Assembly (NCBI GenBank): GCA_963784995.1
Contig: CAWATZ010000004.1
Coordinates: forward strand, 744,001 to 808,000
Direction of reading: 5' to 3'
Source: CAWATZ01 sp963784995
Lineage (GTDB): Bacteria > Planctomycetota > Planctomycetia > Gemmatales > Gemmataceae
Length of the DNA: 64,000 nt
The position numbers were made by a program, and so were the translations under genes. The number at the start of each line of letters is the position of its first letter. The stretch's first letter is position 1. Shown piece after piece: positions 1 through 9,245 of the stretch. A model generated the notes under the pieces. That model searched no databases. It saw only the letters and a list, made by a program, of their open reading frames with translations, and was not told the origin of the DNA.

Positions 1-59
1 CGCAGGCAGAGGTTGCCGGCCTGGGGCACGATTGTTCCAGACATGGTGTGCAATGGCAT
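1..59 (-). CDS. Possible 5' end of a gene running off the left edge
   Basis: On the minus strand an ATG at 59-57 follows a purine-rich GGGAGAGGAG stretch, a plausible ribosome binding site, and opens a frame MPLHTMSGTIVPQAG that stays open to the window edge. Only about 19 codons are visible, so no family can be named. It would be transcribed in the same direction as the DGR genes upstream of it. Confidence 0.3.
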   Translation of the reverse strand, partial: MPLHTMSGTIVPQAGNLCL

Positions 60-508
60 GACGATCACTCCTCTCCCAGGATCAATTCCGCCCCGAGCGG
101 TTCGGCGACAAGGACACACCCGAATCACGATTTAGCATATCAGACAAGGGAGCCAGAAGGCAGTGTGAACTCTCCTGGGCTGGGCCGTCAGGCCTGGCCC
201 GGGTCTCTGTTGGCACCGTAGCCCCCGGCGGGCCGGGTGCCGTTGGGTTCCCGGCGTTTGCTGGCTGCTGCTGGCCGCCGGGTTCAACAGTTTTTGTGCC
301 AGCCCGGGACCGTCTTCTGTCCCGGCATTCTGCTTCGGGCTTGTGTCAGCGTCAGAACCGGAAACCGAGGGTAGCGACCGCCCGGAGCGTTCGCGGTGCT
401 ACTGACACCGGGCGGTCTCGAAGGTGTTTCGTCTGCCGTGCGGCCAGCACGGGCAGAACGGGAAAGCGGCCGGTTCCGTCGGGCATGGCTTCCGCTCGTC
501 CGGCGGAG
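60..508. other. Non-coding stretch downstream of the DGR template repeat
   Basis: No reading frame here resembles a protein. It lies between the template repeat and the putative gene at the left edge. Frames that cross it are GC-driven and have no domain signature. The transcript carrying the template repeat may extend into it, but no clear terminator was found. Confidence 0.4.
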
Positions 509-628
509 CTCGGGCAAGGCGGAAGCCGAGGTTGTTGTTCCGGTTGGTCGGCGTCGTTCCTGTTGCGGTTCGCCGCCCGGCAGTTGCTGGCCGTTGTTGT
601 TCCAGCTGCCGCCCCGGTTCACCCGGTT
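509..628 (-). repeat. DGR template repeat (TR)
   Basis: This 120-bp sequence is rich in AAC codons on the minus strand; read as protein it gives RGGSWNNN, the template form of an FGE C-terminus. It aligns end to end with the variable repeat at 2458-2577. Of about 32 adenines, 19 differ in the variable copy, while outside adenines only one C-to-G change is seen (CTCGGC here, CTGGGC in the variable repeat) plus four 1-base gaps. The last 19 bases, GGCTTCCGCCTTGCCCGAG, are identical in both copies, as expected for the initiation region. It starts at the very end of the reverse transcriptase gene and may overlap its last codons. Confidence 0.88.
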
Positions 629-1672
629 CGAGCCCTTCGACCGCTCACCGCCAGCTGTTGTAGCACCGCCCGGCGGAAATCGCCAGCTCGAAACGCCCGG
701 CGCTCGCGTGAACGCCACCAACGCCGTGGCCCGTTGCTGCAAGTCGTCGCTCGGCGATCTCGCCCGGCCAGACGAGCCTGCTTCCAGCTGCTGCAGTTTG
801 CGGCGAAACCGCACGCCGGCTGCGACGGTTGAGGATCATGTGGCTGGCGAAACAGGCGGCAGCCCAGGAAATCCATGCCGTGGCCCGTCCGGTTGAGGTA
901 GGGCGTCGGCTTCAGCTCCAGGCCCAGTTCCTCGCGCAGGAAGGCCTCGCTGGCCGCCAGGGCCTGCCTGCAAGCTCGCGCGGGTCATCGCTCCACAAGG
1001 CGCATGTCGTCCATGTAGCGGACGTAGCCCGTCGACCCGCAGCGTCTCCTTGACGAAGCGGTCGAACCAGCCCAGGTAGAAGTTGGCGAAGTGCTGCGAG
1101 GTCAGGCTGCCGATCGGCAGGCCGCGGCCCAGCGAACCGCGGAACGAGCCGCACGATCCGCCCGAACAGCTCCAGCAGCCGGACGATCCTTGAAACGCCG
1201 CGCCAGCCGCTGCCAGCAACCGGTCGTGCGGGATGCTGTCGAAGTATTTCCGGATGTCCAGCTTGAGGAAGAACGCGAAACCGCCCGGCGAATTGCTGGG
1301 CCCGCTGCAAGGCGGCGAGCCGGCCCTTGCCCTTGCGGCAGGCGTAGGTGTCGTCGATCAGCCAGCGATCGAGGATCGGCTCGCAGACGTTCATGATCGC
1401 ATGATGCAGCACGCGCTCCGGCAAAGCAAGGAGCCGTGATGATCCGTTCCTTGGGATCGTGGATCGACGAATTGCTGAAAGCGGCCGAGGGGAAAGGTCA
1501 CCGGCGCGCAGAGTTGCTCGCGCCATCTCCGTCCAGGTTGCTCGTCCAGGCGTCGCGACGAACTGCCGGGCCTCCCGGCGGTCCCGCTTGCCGCGCAGGG
1601 CCTTGCTGGACGGCCAGCCGCAGGTTGTCGCGATCCACGATCTGCTCAAAGAGGTTTCCCGCTCCGCTTCAT
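619..1672 (-). CDS. DGR-type reverse transcriptase (frameshifted)
   Basis: This gene encodes the error-prone reverse transcriptase of the DGR. Visible motifs are LKLDIRKYFDSIPHD (palm motif A, about 1223-1261), GLPIGSLTSQHFANFYL (about 1097-1126, the GxxxSQ block typical of DGR enzymes) and VRYMDDM (catalytic motif, about 1001-1021). A basic C-terminal tail RFRRKLQQLE then a degraded tail matching the family's tryptophan-Arg-rich end follows. The start ATG at 1672 overlaps the HRDC stop as ATGA. The reading frame must change at least five times, so as given it cannot make a full protein; this is either decay or assembly indels. The stop is uncertain (619 or 645). Confidence 0.85.
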
Positions 1673-2143
1673 GCGGTTCCTTCCATGCCTGGCGCCAGCA
1701 ATTCGAGCAACCGCTGCGCCGTACTTGTCGATGCGGGCATCGCCGACGCCCGGCGATCTTCTCCAGGGCCGCTTTGGTGGTCGCCCGGCTCTGCACCATC
1801 TGGGCCAGCTGCTCGTTGGTGAAGATCGTGTAGACCGGCACCGCCTCCGCCTGCGGCGATTTCTTTGCGCAGGTCGCGCAGCCGGGCGAAGACGGCGAAC
1901 TCCTCCGGCTCGAGCACTTCCTTGTAATCGACCTTGGCCCGCGCCCGGCCTGTCCTTGCCTGACGCTCGGCACCGGACGAAGCCGTCGCAGATAATCGAC
2001 GCAGAAGCTCCAGAACGACGACCGCTCCTTGCTCCACCCAGCGCCGGTCCACTGCCAGCACTCGGTGGCTGCGCAGGAAGGCGTTAACCTCCTCTTCCGC
2101 CTCCTGGCTCTGTTGAATCGGAACCGTGAAGACTTAGGGCCAT
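1669..2143 (-). CDS. HRDC-domain DGR accessory protein (frameshifted)
   Basis: The gene starts with ATG at 2143 after a strong AAGGAG site and ends in an ATGA overlap with the reverse transcriptase start. After frame correction it reads VFTVPIQQSQEAEEEVNAF, then a charged linker, then an HRDC domain: FARLRDLRKEIA, VPVYTIFTNEQLAQM, ATTKAALEKIAG, LLELLAPGMEG. HRDC domains bind nucleic acid in RecQ helicases and RNase D, and HRDC proteins are a known alternative to Avd as DGR accessory factors. A role in assembling the reverse transcriptase-template RNA complex is inferred. At least three frame changes are needed. Confidence 0.78.
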
Positions 2144-2419
2144 CTCAGCTCCTTCCGGCATTATTGCAGCAAGGAAGAAGCACACAAGCCGAGCAAGCGA
2201 CGGGATGCTCCGTCCCTGATGCGGCCTGGCCCGTCGTTGCCTCGGGCGTGTGCTTAAGTTGACATTTGTTCATATCTAGAAAACCTGCTTGCGCAAGGGG
2301 CTCGCCCCTTGAACCCCGCCAATAAAACCCGCCCGTTCGCTCCGCCTTCCGCTCCGGCTCGGCTGGCCGTGACTGCGCTCCGCTCCGCTGCGCTCCGTCA
2401 CGGCCAGCCGGCCTGCGCT
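2144..2419. other. Spacer between DGR target gene and HRDC gene, with two hairpins
   Basis: No gene is supported. It contains a perfect 13-bp inverted repeat (2361-2373 and 2397-2409) 49 bp beyond the variable repeat, and an imperfect palindrome at 2178-2256 built from a CACAAGCC...CGACGGG arm. The latter resembles the hairpin at 4858-4931. The HRDC ribosome binding site lies at the low-coordinate end. Confidence 0.55.
2361..2409. promoter_or_regulatory. Inverted repeat downstream of the DGR variable repeat
   Basis: The arms GGCTGGCCGTGAC (2361-2373) and GTCACGGCCAGCC (2397-2409) are perfect complements with a 23-nt loop. In the Bordetella phage DGR a cruciform just past the variable repeat helps target recognition. 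This one lies just past the target gene's stop codon at 2420, so it could serve that role or act as a terminator. The longer loop and larger distance weaken the comparison. Confidence 0.4.
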
Positions 2420-4659
2420 TCAGGCTCCGCTTGTCCTCGACTTGACTCTGACGGGAACTCGGGCAAGGCGGAAGCCCAGGTCGTTGTTCCGGGCGGACGG
2501 GACGCTCCTGCCGCGGTACGCCGCCCGGCAGTGCGGAGCCGTCGAAGTCACCAGCCGCCGCCCCGGAACACCCGGGAAGGGCCTTCGTCGTAGAGATCGT
2601 CGCACCACTCCCAGACGTTGCCGTGCATGTCGTACAGCCCCAGGCGGTTCGGCTGGGTACGAGCCCACCTTGGTGGTCCGCTCCAGGTACGGCCCTTTCG
2701 CACCGTTGCCGAAGGGATAGTTGCCGTCGAAGTTGGCCTGGTCGGAGGAGAGGTCGTTGGTGGGTTGGTCTAGAAGTAGAAGTGGAAGGAACACTCTTTT
2801 TTAGAAGTAGGCCCTCCTCGACAGGCAGTATTCCCATTCCGCCTCGGTCGGCAAGCGGTACATCCATCCACTATCGCGTTCCAGTTCATTGAGCCGCTTG
2901 AGGAACTTCTGCACGTCGTCCCAGGACACCTGCTCCACCGGCAGATCGTCTCCCTTGAAATGGCTCGGGTTGGCGATGTCGGTGTCCTTCATGACCAGCC
3001 GCCATTCCTTCTGCGTGACCTCGTAGACGCCCAGGAAGAAATTGTGGGAAATCGTTTCCCGCTTCTTGCCTGGTTCGCCGCCTCCTCCGCCCATCCAGAA
3101 AGCTGCCCTTCGGGACGTAGGCGAACTTCATCCCCAGCGTGTTGGTGCTGACTCGCCGGGCTTGCTGGTGTTCCAAACTTTCGTGTTTCCTCTGGGTCGA
3201 TCGCCCTGAGGGGACCACATCACGCCGACTATCCCCATGCAGCTCAGGCCGCAGACACCCAGGGCAACTCCACCGACAACAGCACGCCGGGTCCAAACTG
3301 GCGGCGGAGGAGGCGGCGGCGCGGTGACCTTCCCCTCATCGCGATCTCTTTGCTTCTGCTCTTTCTCCCTCAGCAGCTTGGCCAGCGCCACGGCATTCGC
3401 TGGTCGTTGCTCCGCCTTGGGAGCAAAGCAGGCCGCGAGCAAGCGGATCTTCTCCTTGCTCAACCCACGCTGCTGCACTTCCTCGCGCAGTTCGTGGGGA
3501 CGTTGAGCATGGTCAGATCACCGGTCAGCATCTGATACCAGATGACTCCCAGGGCATGCACGTCATGCGCGGGTCGGCGCATTCGCCGGGCCGACGCCGC
3601 ATCTGCTCGGGGGAAGCGTACAGCGGCGTGTAGGCCCCACGCACCGCCTCGGTCAGCAGCACCTGCCGGCTCCGGGTTGGCTGCCGGGCTTCCCGGGCGG
3701 CGACGGTCGTCGCCACCCCGCCAATGCCAAAGTCCGTGATGCGAAGGCAGTCCGGGCGGCACCAGGATGTTGGCCGGCTTCTCGTCGCCGCGCTGCACCA
3801 GGATGTTGGCCGGCTTGAGATCGTCGTGGACGATGGGCGGCTTGACCTGGTGAGCAAAGGCCACGATCTTCGACCAGTTGCAGGAAACGGCGGTTCACCT
3901 CGTGAACGTCCGGCCGGCCGGCCGCGTGCAGGTCGTGGATCAGGCCGGCCAGGTCGCCGCCCTGGAAAAACCGTATCCAGACACGGCGGATCGGCGTTGA
4001 GATAGGTCTCGTAGCAGCTGCGACGATGCCGGGATGCCGGCCGTGGTGCATCACCTGGTCCAGCACGCCGGCCTCGTTCCGCAGCGCTGTTGCGGCCGAG
4101 TCGTCCAGGCAGAACTTGAGGGCCACGCGGCGGCTTGCTGCTCAGGTAGGGCGTGGCGCGCCTTCCAGACCTCGCCGAAGCCGCCCACGCCGAGCAATTC
4201 CTCCAGCACCCAATCGCTGCCAGGCAAGCGGCCGATCACCCGGTTTGAAGCGCGGCGGCTCGGGGCGGCAGGAACGGCAGCAGGTCCTCGGGCCGACCCA
4301 GCGCCATCTGGGCAGGAACGGTCGTGCCGCTGGGATCGGAGGAGCGGCGCAGGGAGCGACGAATCATGGCTGGCACCTGCGCCAGGTAGGTGGCGACAGC
4401 CTGCTGCACTTCCGGGGCAGCTCGGGCGCCCTCGGCAGCGATGGCCTCCTGGACTTGCTGGCGCACCTGCTGCGGGTGATGCCTGGGCCAGGGCCTCGAC
4501 ATCACGGCGCAGGTCGGTCGCGTTGTTCGTCTGACTGTAGTTCTGCCAGGCGTCCACGGCGATCTCGTAGACCAGCTCACCGCCGAATCGATTGGCGAGG
4601 AATTTGCCGCCGTGACGGACGACCGCCTTGGCCAGGCACCAGAGGAAGCGGATGGACAT
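2420..4659 (-). CDS. DGR target: membrane Ser/Thr kinase with diversified FGE domain (frameshifted)
   Basis: The start ATG at 4659 follows AGGAG. N-terminal part: about 100 residues (MSIRFLWCLAKAVV...) of unknown role. Kinase domain: LLGVGGFGEVWKA glycine loop, MALKFCLDD with the ATP-binding lysine, IVHDDLKPANILV catalytic loop (HDD, not HRD, but the catalytic Asp is kept) and ITDFGIGG. After the C-lobe (DVHALGVIWYQMLTG) come a proline run, one membrane segment (VVGGVALGVCGLSCMGIVGV) and an FGE/sulfatase-modifying domain: NTLGMKFAYVPKGSF, YEVTQKEW, RLPTEAEWEY, DLSSDQANFDGNYPFG, RNNDLGFRLA. The variable repeat covers this last part, 12 codons before the stop. A receptor-like sensor with a hypervariable external domain is inferred. 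Eight or more frameshifts are present as given. Confidence 0.8.
2458..2577 (-). repeat. DGR variable repeat (VR)
   Basis: This is the diversified copy of the template at 509-628 and lies inside the FGE domain of the kinase gene. Codons that are AAC in the template appear here as TCC, TTC, GAC, TAC, AGC, GTC and similar, giving residues such as VFRGGGW, CRAAYRGR and SARNNDLGFRLA. Two inserted and two missing bases relative to the template break the frame in the middle. Confidence 0.88.
3761..3816. repeat. 36-bp period tandem duplication in the kinase catalytic loop
   Basis: ACCAGGATGTTGGCCGGCTT occurs at 3761-3780 and again at 3797-3816. On the minus strand this repeats KPANILV within the catalytic loop and inserts 12 residues without shifting the frame. 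It could be a real duplication or an assembly artefact in an error-rich stretch. Confidence 0.7.
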
Positions 4660-5270
4660 GGGAGTGACTCCTGAGGGAACACAATGCGAGTTTGTTGCTT
4701 CCGAATCCCTTCCAGCCGCAGGCCGCCCTCTGTCCGTCCGCCGGTGGTCAAGGCTGGAGTGTGGTTATTCCTTTATTCGCTGCCGGCCGCTCCGGATTTG
4801 AATGCGTCCTCGATGAAAAAAGAAACCGGGGATATTCCTCGGCAAGGAAGAAGGGCCCACAAGCCCGGAGCGCCAGCGACGGGATCGCCCTCGTGGCAGG
4901 GCTGTCCCGTCGCTCGCGCTCCGGGCTTGTGTTGAGCTTCTTTCGTGCCGGAGTGATAACAAGGCCTCCTGGAAGGCTCGTTCTTCCGGCCAACCAGAGC
5001 CACCGTCCAGCGGCGGCGGCAAATGGCGACGGATGCGGACGTTGTGGGTCAAGTCCGTTCTGCCAGGTGATGACCGGAGTTCTGCCTTTTCGAGCCCTTG
5101 ATGGTCGGATGGTGACGGCCACCGTTAGCCAACGGGTGTTTTTGGGACGGAGTTACACAGTGTTGGCGTGTCAACCGCGAGTGGTTTTTTCTCTGGGCTT
5201 CCGCTCGGGTTTGCTGTATCCTAAAATATACTCTCCCTCCTGCCCGGCCCGCCTTCCTTGAGGATCCTCC
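4660..5270. other. Divergent intergenic region between DGR kinase and cytochrome-like gene
   Basis: No gene is supported in this 611-bp stretch. It holds the hairpin at 4858-4931. The last 60 bases before the DUF1549 gene include an AT-rich run (TATCCTAAAATATACT, about 5217-5232) that could hold a promoter, followed by GAGGATCCTCC just before the ATG at 5271. Confidence 0.5.
4858..4931. repeat. Hairpin with 27-bp arms
   Basis: The left arm 4858-4884 begins CACAAGCCCGGAGCG. The right arm 4905-4931 is its reverse complement with one mismatch, and the loop is 20 nt. A degenerate relative with similar CACAAGCC and GACGGG blocks lies at 2178-2256. Confidence 0.85.
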
Positions 5271-7572
5271 ATGAGACCGACTCGCTGGCTGCTCGTTCTG
5301 CTGCTGGCCGCCGGATTCAACGGCTCCCGTGCTTCTGCCGAGCCCTCGGCCGACGAGTTCTTCGAGAAGCACGTCCGCCCGGTGCTGGTCGAGAGCTGCC
5401 AGTCCTGTCACGGACCGAAGAAGCAGAACGGCGGTCTGCGGCTCGATTCACGCTCGGCCTTGCTCCGCGGCGGCGACAGCGGCCCGGTCATCGTTCCCGG
5501 TCAGCCCGACCAGAGCCTGCTGCTCAAGGCGGTCCGGCACCAGGACGACCTGAAGATGCCCCCCAAGGGTAAGCTGAGCGGGCAGGCCATCGAGGATCTC
5601 ACAGGCTGGATCAAGGGCGGCGCTCCCTGGCCGATTCCGGCCGGGTCCGGTGCGGCCAAGACGGCGACAGTGGCGGAAGTGCGAGCCAGTCACTGGGCTT
5701 TCCGGCCGATCCGCCTCCCGGCGGTTCCCTCGGTCAAGAATCCGGAATGGGTTCGCAATCCGATCGATGCGTTTGTCCTGGCCCGCCTGGAGTCGAAGGG
5801 GCTGAAGCCGTCCCCGCGTGCGGATCGGCGCACCCTGATCCGCCGGGCCACGTTCGATCTGCACGGGCTGCCGCCGACTCCCGAGGAAGTGCAAGCGTTT
5901 GTTCAGGAGTCGGAGGCTAAGCCGCAAGCGGCTTATCGAGGCGCTGATCGATCGCCTCCTGGCCTCGCCGCGCTACGGCGAGCGCTGGGGCCGGCACTGG
6001 CTCGACGTGGCCCGCTACGCCGACACCAAGGGCTACGTCTTCCAGGAGGAACGCCGGTTCCCGTACGCCTTCACCTACCGCGATTACGTCATCCGGGCCT
6101 TTAACGAGGACCTGCCCTACGACCAGTTTATCCTCCAGCAGCTGGCCGCCGACCAGCTGCCGCTCGGCGACGACCACCGCCCGCTGGCGGCGATGGGGTT
6201 CCTCACCCTGGGCCGGCGCTTCCTCAACAACGTCCACGACATCATCGACGATCGCATTGACGTCACCATGCGCGGCCTGCAAGGGTTGACGGTCGCCTGC
6301 GCTCGCTGTCACGATCACAAGTACGATCCGATTCCGAGCAAGGACTATTACTCCCTCTACGGCGTCTTCGCCAGCAGCGAGGAGCCGAAGGATCAGCCGG
6401 TGCTGGGGACGCCGGAAATGACCGAGGAATACCGCAAGTTCGACGAGGAGCTGAAGAATCGCCAGCAGGTGGTGGCCGAGTTCAAGGAGAAGAACAAGAC
6501 CGAACTGGCCGCAAGGAACCGCAAGTTCCGCGACCAGCTGCGCGATCTGGAAAAGAAGGTCGAGCAGTGGAAGGTGAGCGGCCCCGGCTCGCCGCCGCGA
6601 GCAATGTCCCTGAAAGATATGCCGAACCCGTTCAATCCGCAGGTCTTCCTCCGCGGCAATCCGAACAACCGGGGCGAGCGCGTCCCCCGGCAATATCTGG
6701 AAGTGGTCGCCGGTCCCCAGAGGAAGCCGTTCGTCAAGGGCTCCGGCCGGCTGGAGCTGGCTCAGACCATCGCCAGCAAGGACAACCCGCTGACTGCCAG
6801 GGTCATGGCTAACCGCATCTGGATGCACCACTTCGGCCAGGGCCTGGTGCGGACGCCCGGCAATTTCGGCCTGCGCGGCGAGCCGCCGACGCACCCGGAG
6901 CTGCTCGATTTCCTCGCCCGCTCCTTCATGGATCAGGGCTGGTCGGTCAAGAAGCTGCATCGGCAGATCATGACTTCTGCGGCGTACCAGCAGACCAGCG
7001 ACGACAACCCGAGCGGCCTGGCGGCTGATGCTGAGAACCGGCTGCTGTGGAAGATGAACCGGCGTCGGCTGGAGCTGGAGGCGATTCGGGACTCGCTGCT
7101 GGCCGTGGCCGGGCACCTGGACCTGAAGATGGGCGGCAAGGCGGTGGACATCGTCAGCGCTCCCTTCAGCACCCGGCGGACGGTCTACGGTTTCATTGAC
7201 CGGCAGAACCTGCCCGCGCTGTTCCGCACCTTCGACCTGGCCAGCCCCGACACCAGCACGCCGCAGCGCCACAACACCACGGTGCCGCAGCAGGCCCTGT
7301 TTTTAATGAACAGCCCCTTCGTGGTGGAACAGGCCCGGGCCCTGGTCGCCAGGGCTGACGTGACGGCGCGGGCGAAGGATGAGGCGAAGATCGATCACTT
7401 GTACCGGCTGACCTTTGGCCGGCCCGCAGCGGCGGATGAGATCGCGCTGGGGCTGCAGTTCCTGAAGGAGGCGCAGTCGGCCCCTCCGGGCAAGGCGGGC
7501 GCTAACCTGCCGGCGTGGGTGCAGTTTGGGCAGGTGCTGCTGTTGAGCAATGAGTTTGCGTTTGTGGATTGA
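5271..7572 (+). CDS. PSCyt1/DUF1549/DUF1553 planctomycete cytochrome-like protein (one frameshift)
   Basis: This is the large secreted cytochrome-like protein typical of planctomycetes, encoded upstream of a DUF1501 protein. It has a signal peptide (RWLLVLLLAAGFNGSRASA), then a PSCyt1 domain with the haem motif CQSCHG, then DUF1549 (WAFRPI, DAFVLARLE, RRATFDLHGLPPTP, SPRYGERWGRHWLD, CARCHDHKYDPI). The C-terminal DUF1553 domain carries MANRIWMHHFGQGLVRTPGNFG. At about 766 residues it is short for the family. An extra base near 5936 (TTATCGAGG) breaks the frame between AFVQESEAKPQAAY and EALIDRLLASP; it looks like a single-base indel. The function is unknown; a role in surface polysaccharide use is often suggested. 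Confidence 0.9.
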
Positions 7573-7663
7573 GGGAGAAAGCCCAAAGGTATGCGACCGA
7601 TCCCGTGGGTCGCGCAGCGCACCCACGGGAGATGCGTCGTTGAATTATCCTGGAGAAAGCCCC

Positions 7664-9116
7664 GTGATTGACCCGCTTGCATTGCTGCTTCACTACCAAC
7701 CCCTGACTCGCCGCGAGATGCTGCGTCGCTCCGGCATGGGCTTCGCCGCCCTCGGCCTGGCCCATCTGCTTGCCTCGGAAACGCCGGCTTCGGCCGCGGA
7801 AGTTCGCTCCGTCAATCCTCTCGCTCCGAAGAAGCCGCACTTCCCCGGCAAGGCGAAACGGGTCATTCACCTGTTCATGAACGGCGGACCGTCCCACGTC
7901 GATACCTTCGATCCCAAGCCGACCTTGCAGAAGCTCGCCGGCAAGCCCCTGCCGCGCACCAACCTCCGCACGGAGCGCAAGACCGGAGCCGCGTTCCCGT
8001 CGCCCTACAAGTTCCAGCGCCACGGCAAGTGCGGCCTGGAAGTGAGCGAGATCTTCCCGCACGTCGCCTCGTGCATCGACGACCTCTGCGTCATTCGCTC
8101 GATGCACGCCGACGTTCCCAACCATGAGCCGTCGCTGATGCTGATGAACTGCGGCGACGCCCGGCAGATCCGGCCCAGCTTCGGCTCCTGGGTGACCTAC
8201 GGGCTCGGCTCGGAGAATCAGAACCTGCCCGGCTTCATCGCCATGTGTCCCGGCGGCTACCCGATCCAGGAGACGCAGAACTGGCAGTCGGCCTTCCTGC
8301 CCGGCGTCTTCCAGGGCACTTACGTCGATACCAGGCACACCGACGTCGAGAAGCTGATCGAACACATGCGCAATAACTTCGTCACCAGCAGCGACCAGCG
8401 CCGCCAGCTGGACCTGCTGCGGCAGCTGAATGAGAAACACCTCCAGAAACGGCAGCAGGACGCCCAGCTGGAGGCACGCATCCAGTCGTTCGAGCTGGCC
8501 TACCGGATGCAGATGGACGCCAGCGACGCCTTCGACGTCAGCAAGGAGCCGAAGTACGTCCGCGATGCGTACGGCCCCGGCACGCAGGCCCGGCAGTTGC
8601 TGATCGCCCGCCGGCTGCTGGAAAGGGGAGTCCGCTTTGTCCAGCTGTGGTCGGGGAACGGCCAGCCCTGGGACAATCACGACGACCTGGAGGTCAACCA
8701 CCGCCGGCTGGCGCGGGAGTGCGACCAGGGCATCGGAGGCGCTGCTGAAGGACCTGAAGCAGCGCGGCCTGCTGGACGAGACGCTGGTCATCTGGGGCGG
8801 CGAATTTGGCCGCACTCCCACCGTGGAACTGCCCACGCCGGGCGCCAACGCCGGCAAGATCAACGGCCGGGACCACAATCACTGGGGCTTCACCACCTGG
8901 CTGGCCGGCGGCGGCGTCAAGGGCGGCCTCGCCTACGGGGCCACCGACGAGTTCGGCTTCCAGGCGGTCGAGAACAAGGTCCACGTCCACGACCTGCACG
9001 CCACCCTGCTGCACCTGCTCGGCTTCGACCACGAGAAGCTGACCTACCGCTTCGCCGGCCGGGACTTCCGTCTCACCGACGTCGAGGGCAACGTGGTCAG
9101 GGACATCCTGGCGTAA
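7664..9116 (+). CDS. DUF1501 family secreted protein (one frameshift)
   Basis: This is the usual partner of the preceding cytochrome-like gene. The GTG at 7664 follows TGGAGAA and gives a start VIDPLALLL; an upstream ATG at 7550 lies inside the previous gene and is less likely. A twin-arginine-like signal TRREMLRRSGMGFAALGLAHLL is seen. Family landmarks are VIHLFMNGGPSHVDTFDPKP, WGGEFGRTPTVE and GRDHNHWGFTTWLAGGGVKGG. The protein would be about 484 residues. The frame breaks near 8735 (ATCGGAGGCGC) between ARECDQGI and EALLKDLKQRG, consistent with one extra base. Exact function is unknown; the fold is sulfatase/phosphatase-like. Confidence 0.9.
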
Positions 9117-9121
9117 CGGAA

Positions 9122-9236
9122 CCGCGCCTGTAACTGCCGAGCCGCGCACGCAGCGCAGCGGAGTAAGCGGCCCTGCGGGCTCCCAGGCCGCTTACTCCGC
9201 TGCGCTGCGTGCGCGGCTCGGCAGTTACAGGCGCGG
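9122..9236. repeat. Perfect 51-bp inverted repeat, dispersed family A copy 1
   Basis: Arms 9122-9172 and 9186-9236 are perfect reverse complements with a 13-nt loop. The core arm begins GAGCCGCGCACGCAGCGCAG. It fills the gap between two converging genes (DUF1501 ending 9116, BBP7 ending 9246), so it may act as a two-way terminator. Three more copies of the core lie at 17224, 17326 and 29097. Confidence 0.95.
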
Positions 9237-9245
9237 CTCGGACAT

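Larger units (their letters stand above)
505..4659 (-). mobile_element. Diversity-generating retroelement (DGR) cassette
   Basis: Four parts lie in one orientation. They are a kinase-FGE target gene (4659-2420) ending in a variable repeat, an HRDC accessory gene (2143-1669), a reverse transcriptase gene (1672-619), and a template repeat (628-509). Known biology: DGR reverse transcriptases copy the template RNA with errors at adenines and replace the variable repeat, diversifying a C-type-lectin-like domain. Seen here: in a hand alignment the two 120-bp repeats differ by 19 substitutions at template-strand A, one other substitution near the 3' end, and four single-base gaps. All the genes contain frameshifts as given, so present activity is uncertain. 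Confidence 0.9.

Noticed and set aside
601..640. GGTTCGAGCCC resembling a tRNA T-loop
   Set aside because: It lies in the flank of the DGR template repeat and no acceptor or anticodon stem can be formed around it.
2458..2577. TR/VR pair as an ordinary gene duplication of FGE ends
   Set aside because: Ordinary divergence would spread substitutions over all bases; here they sit almost only at template adenines.
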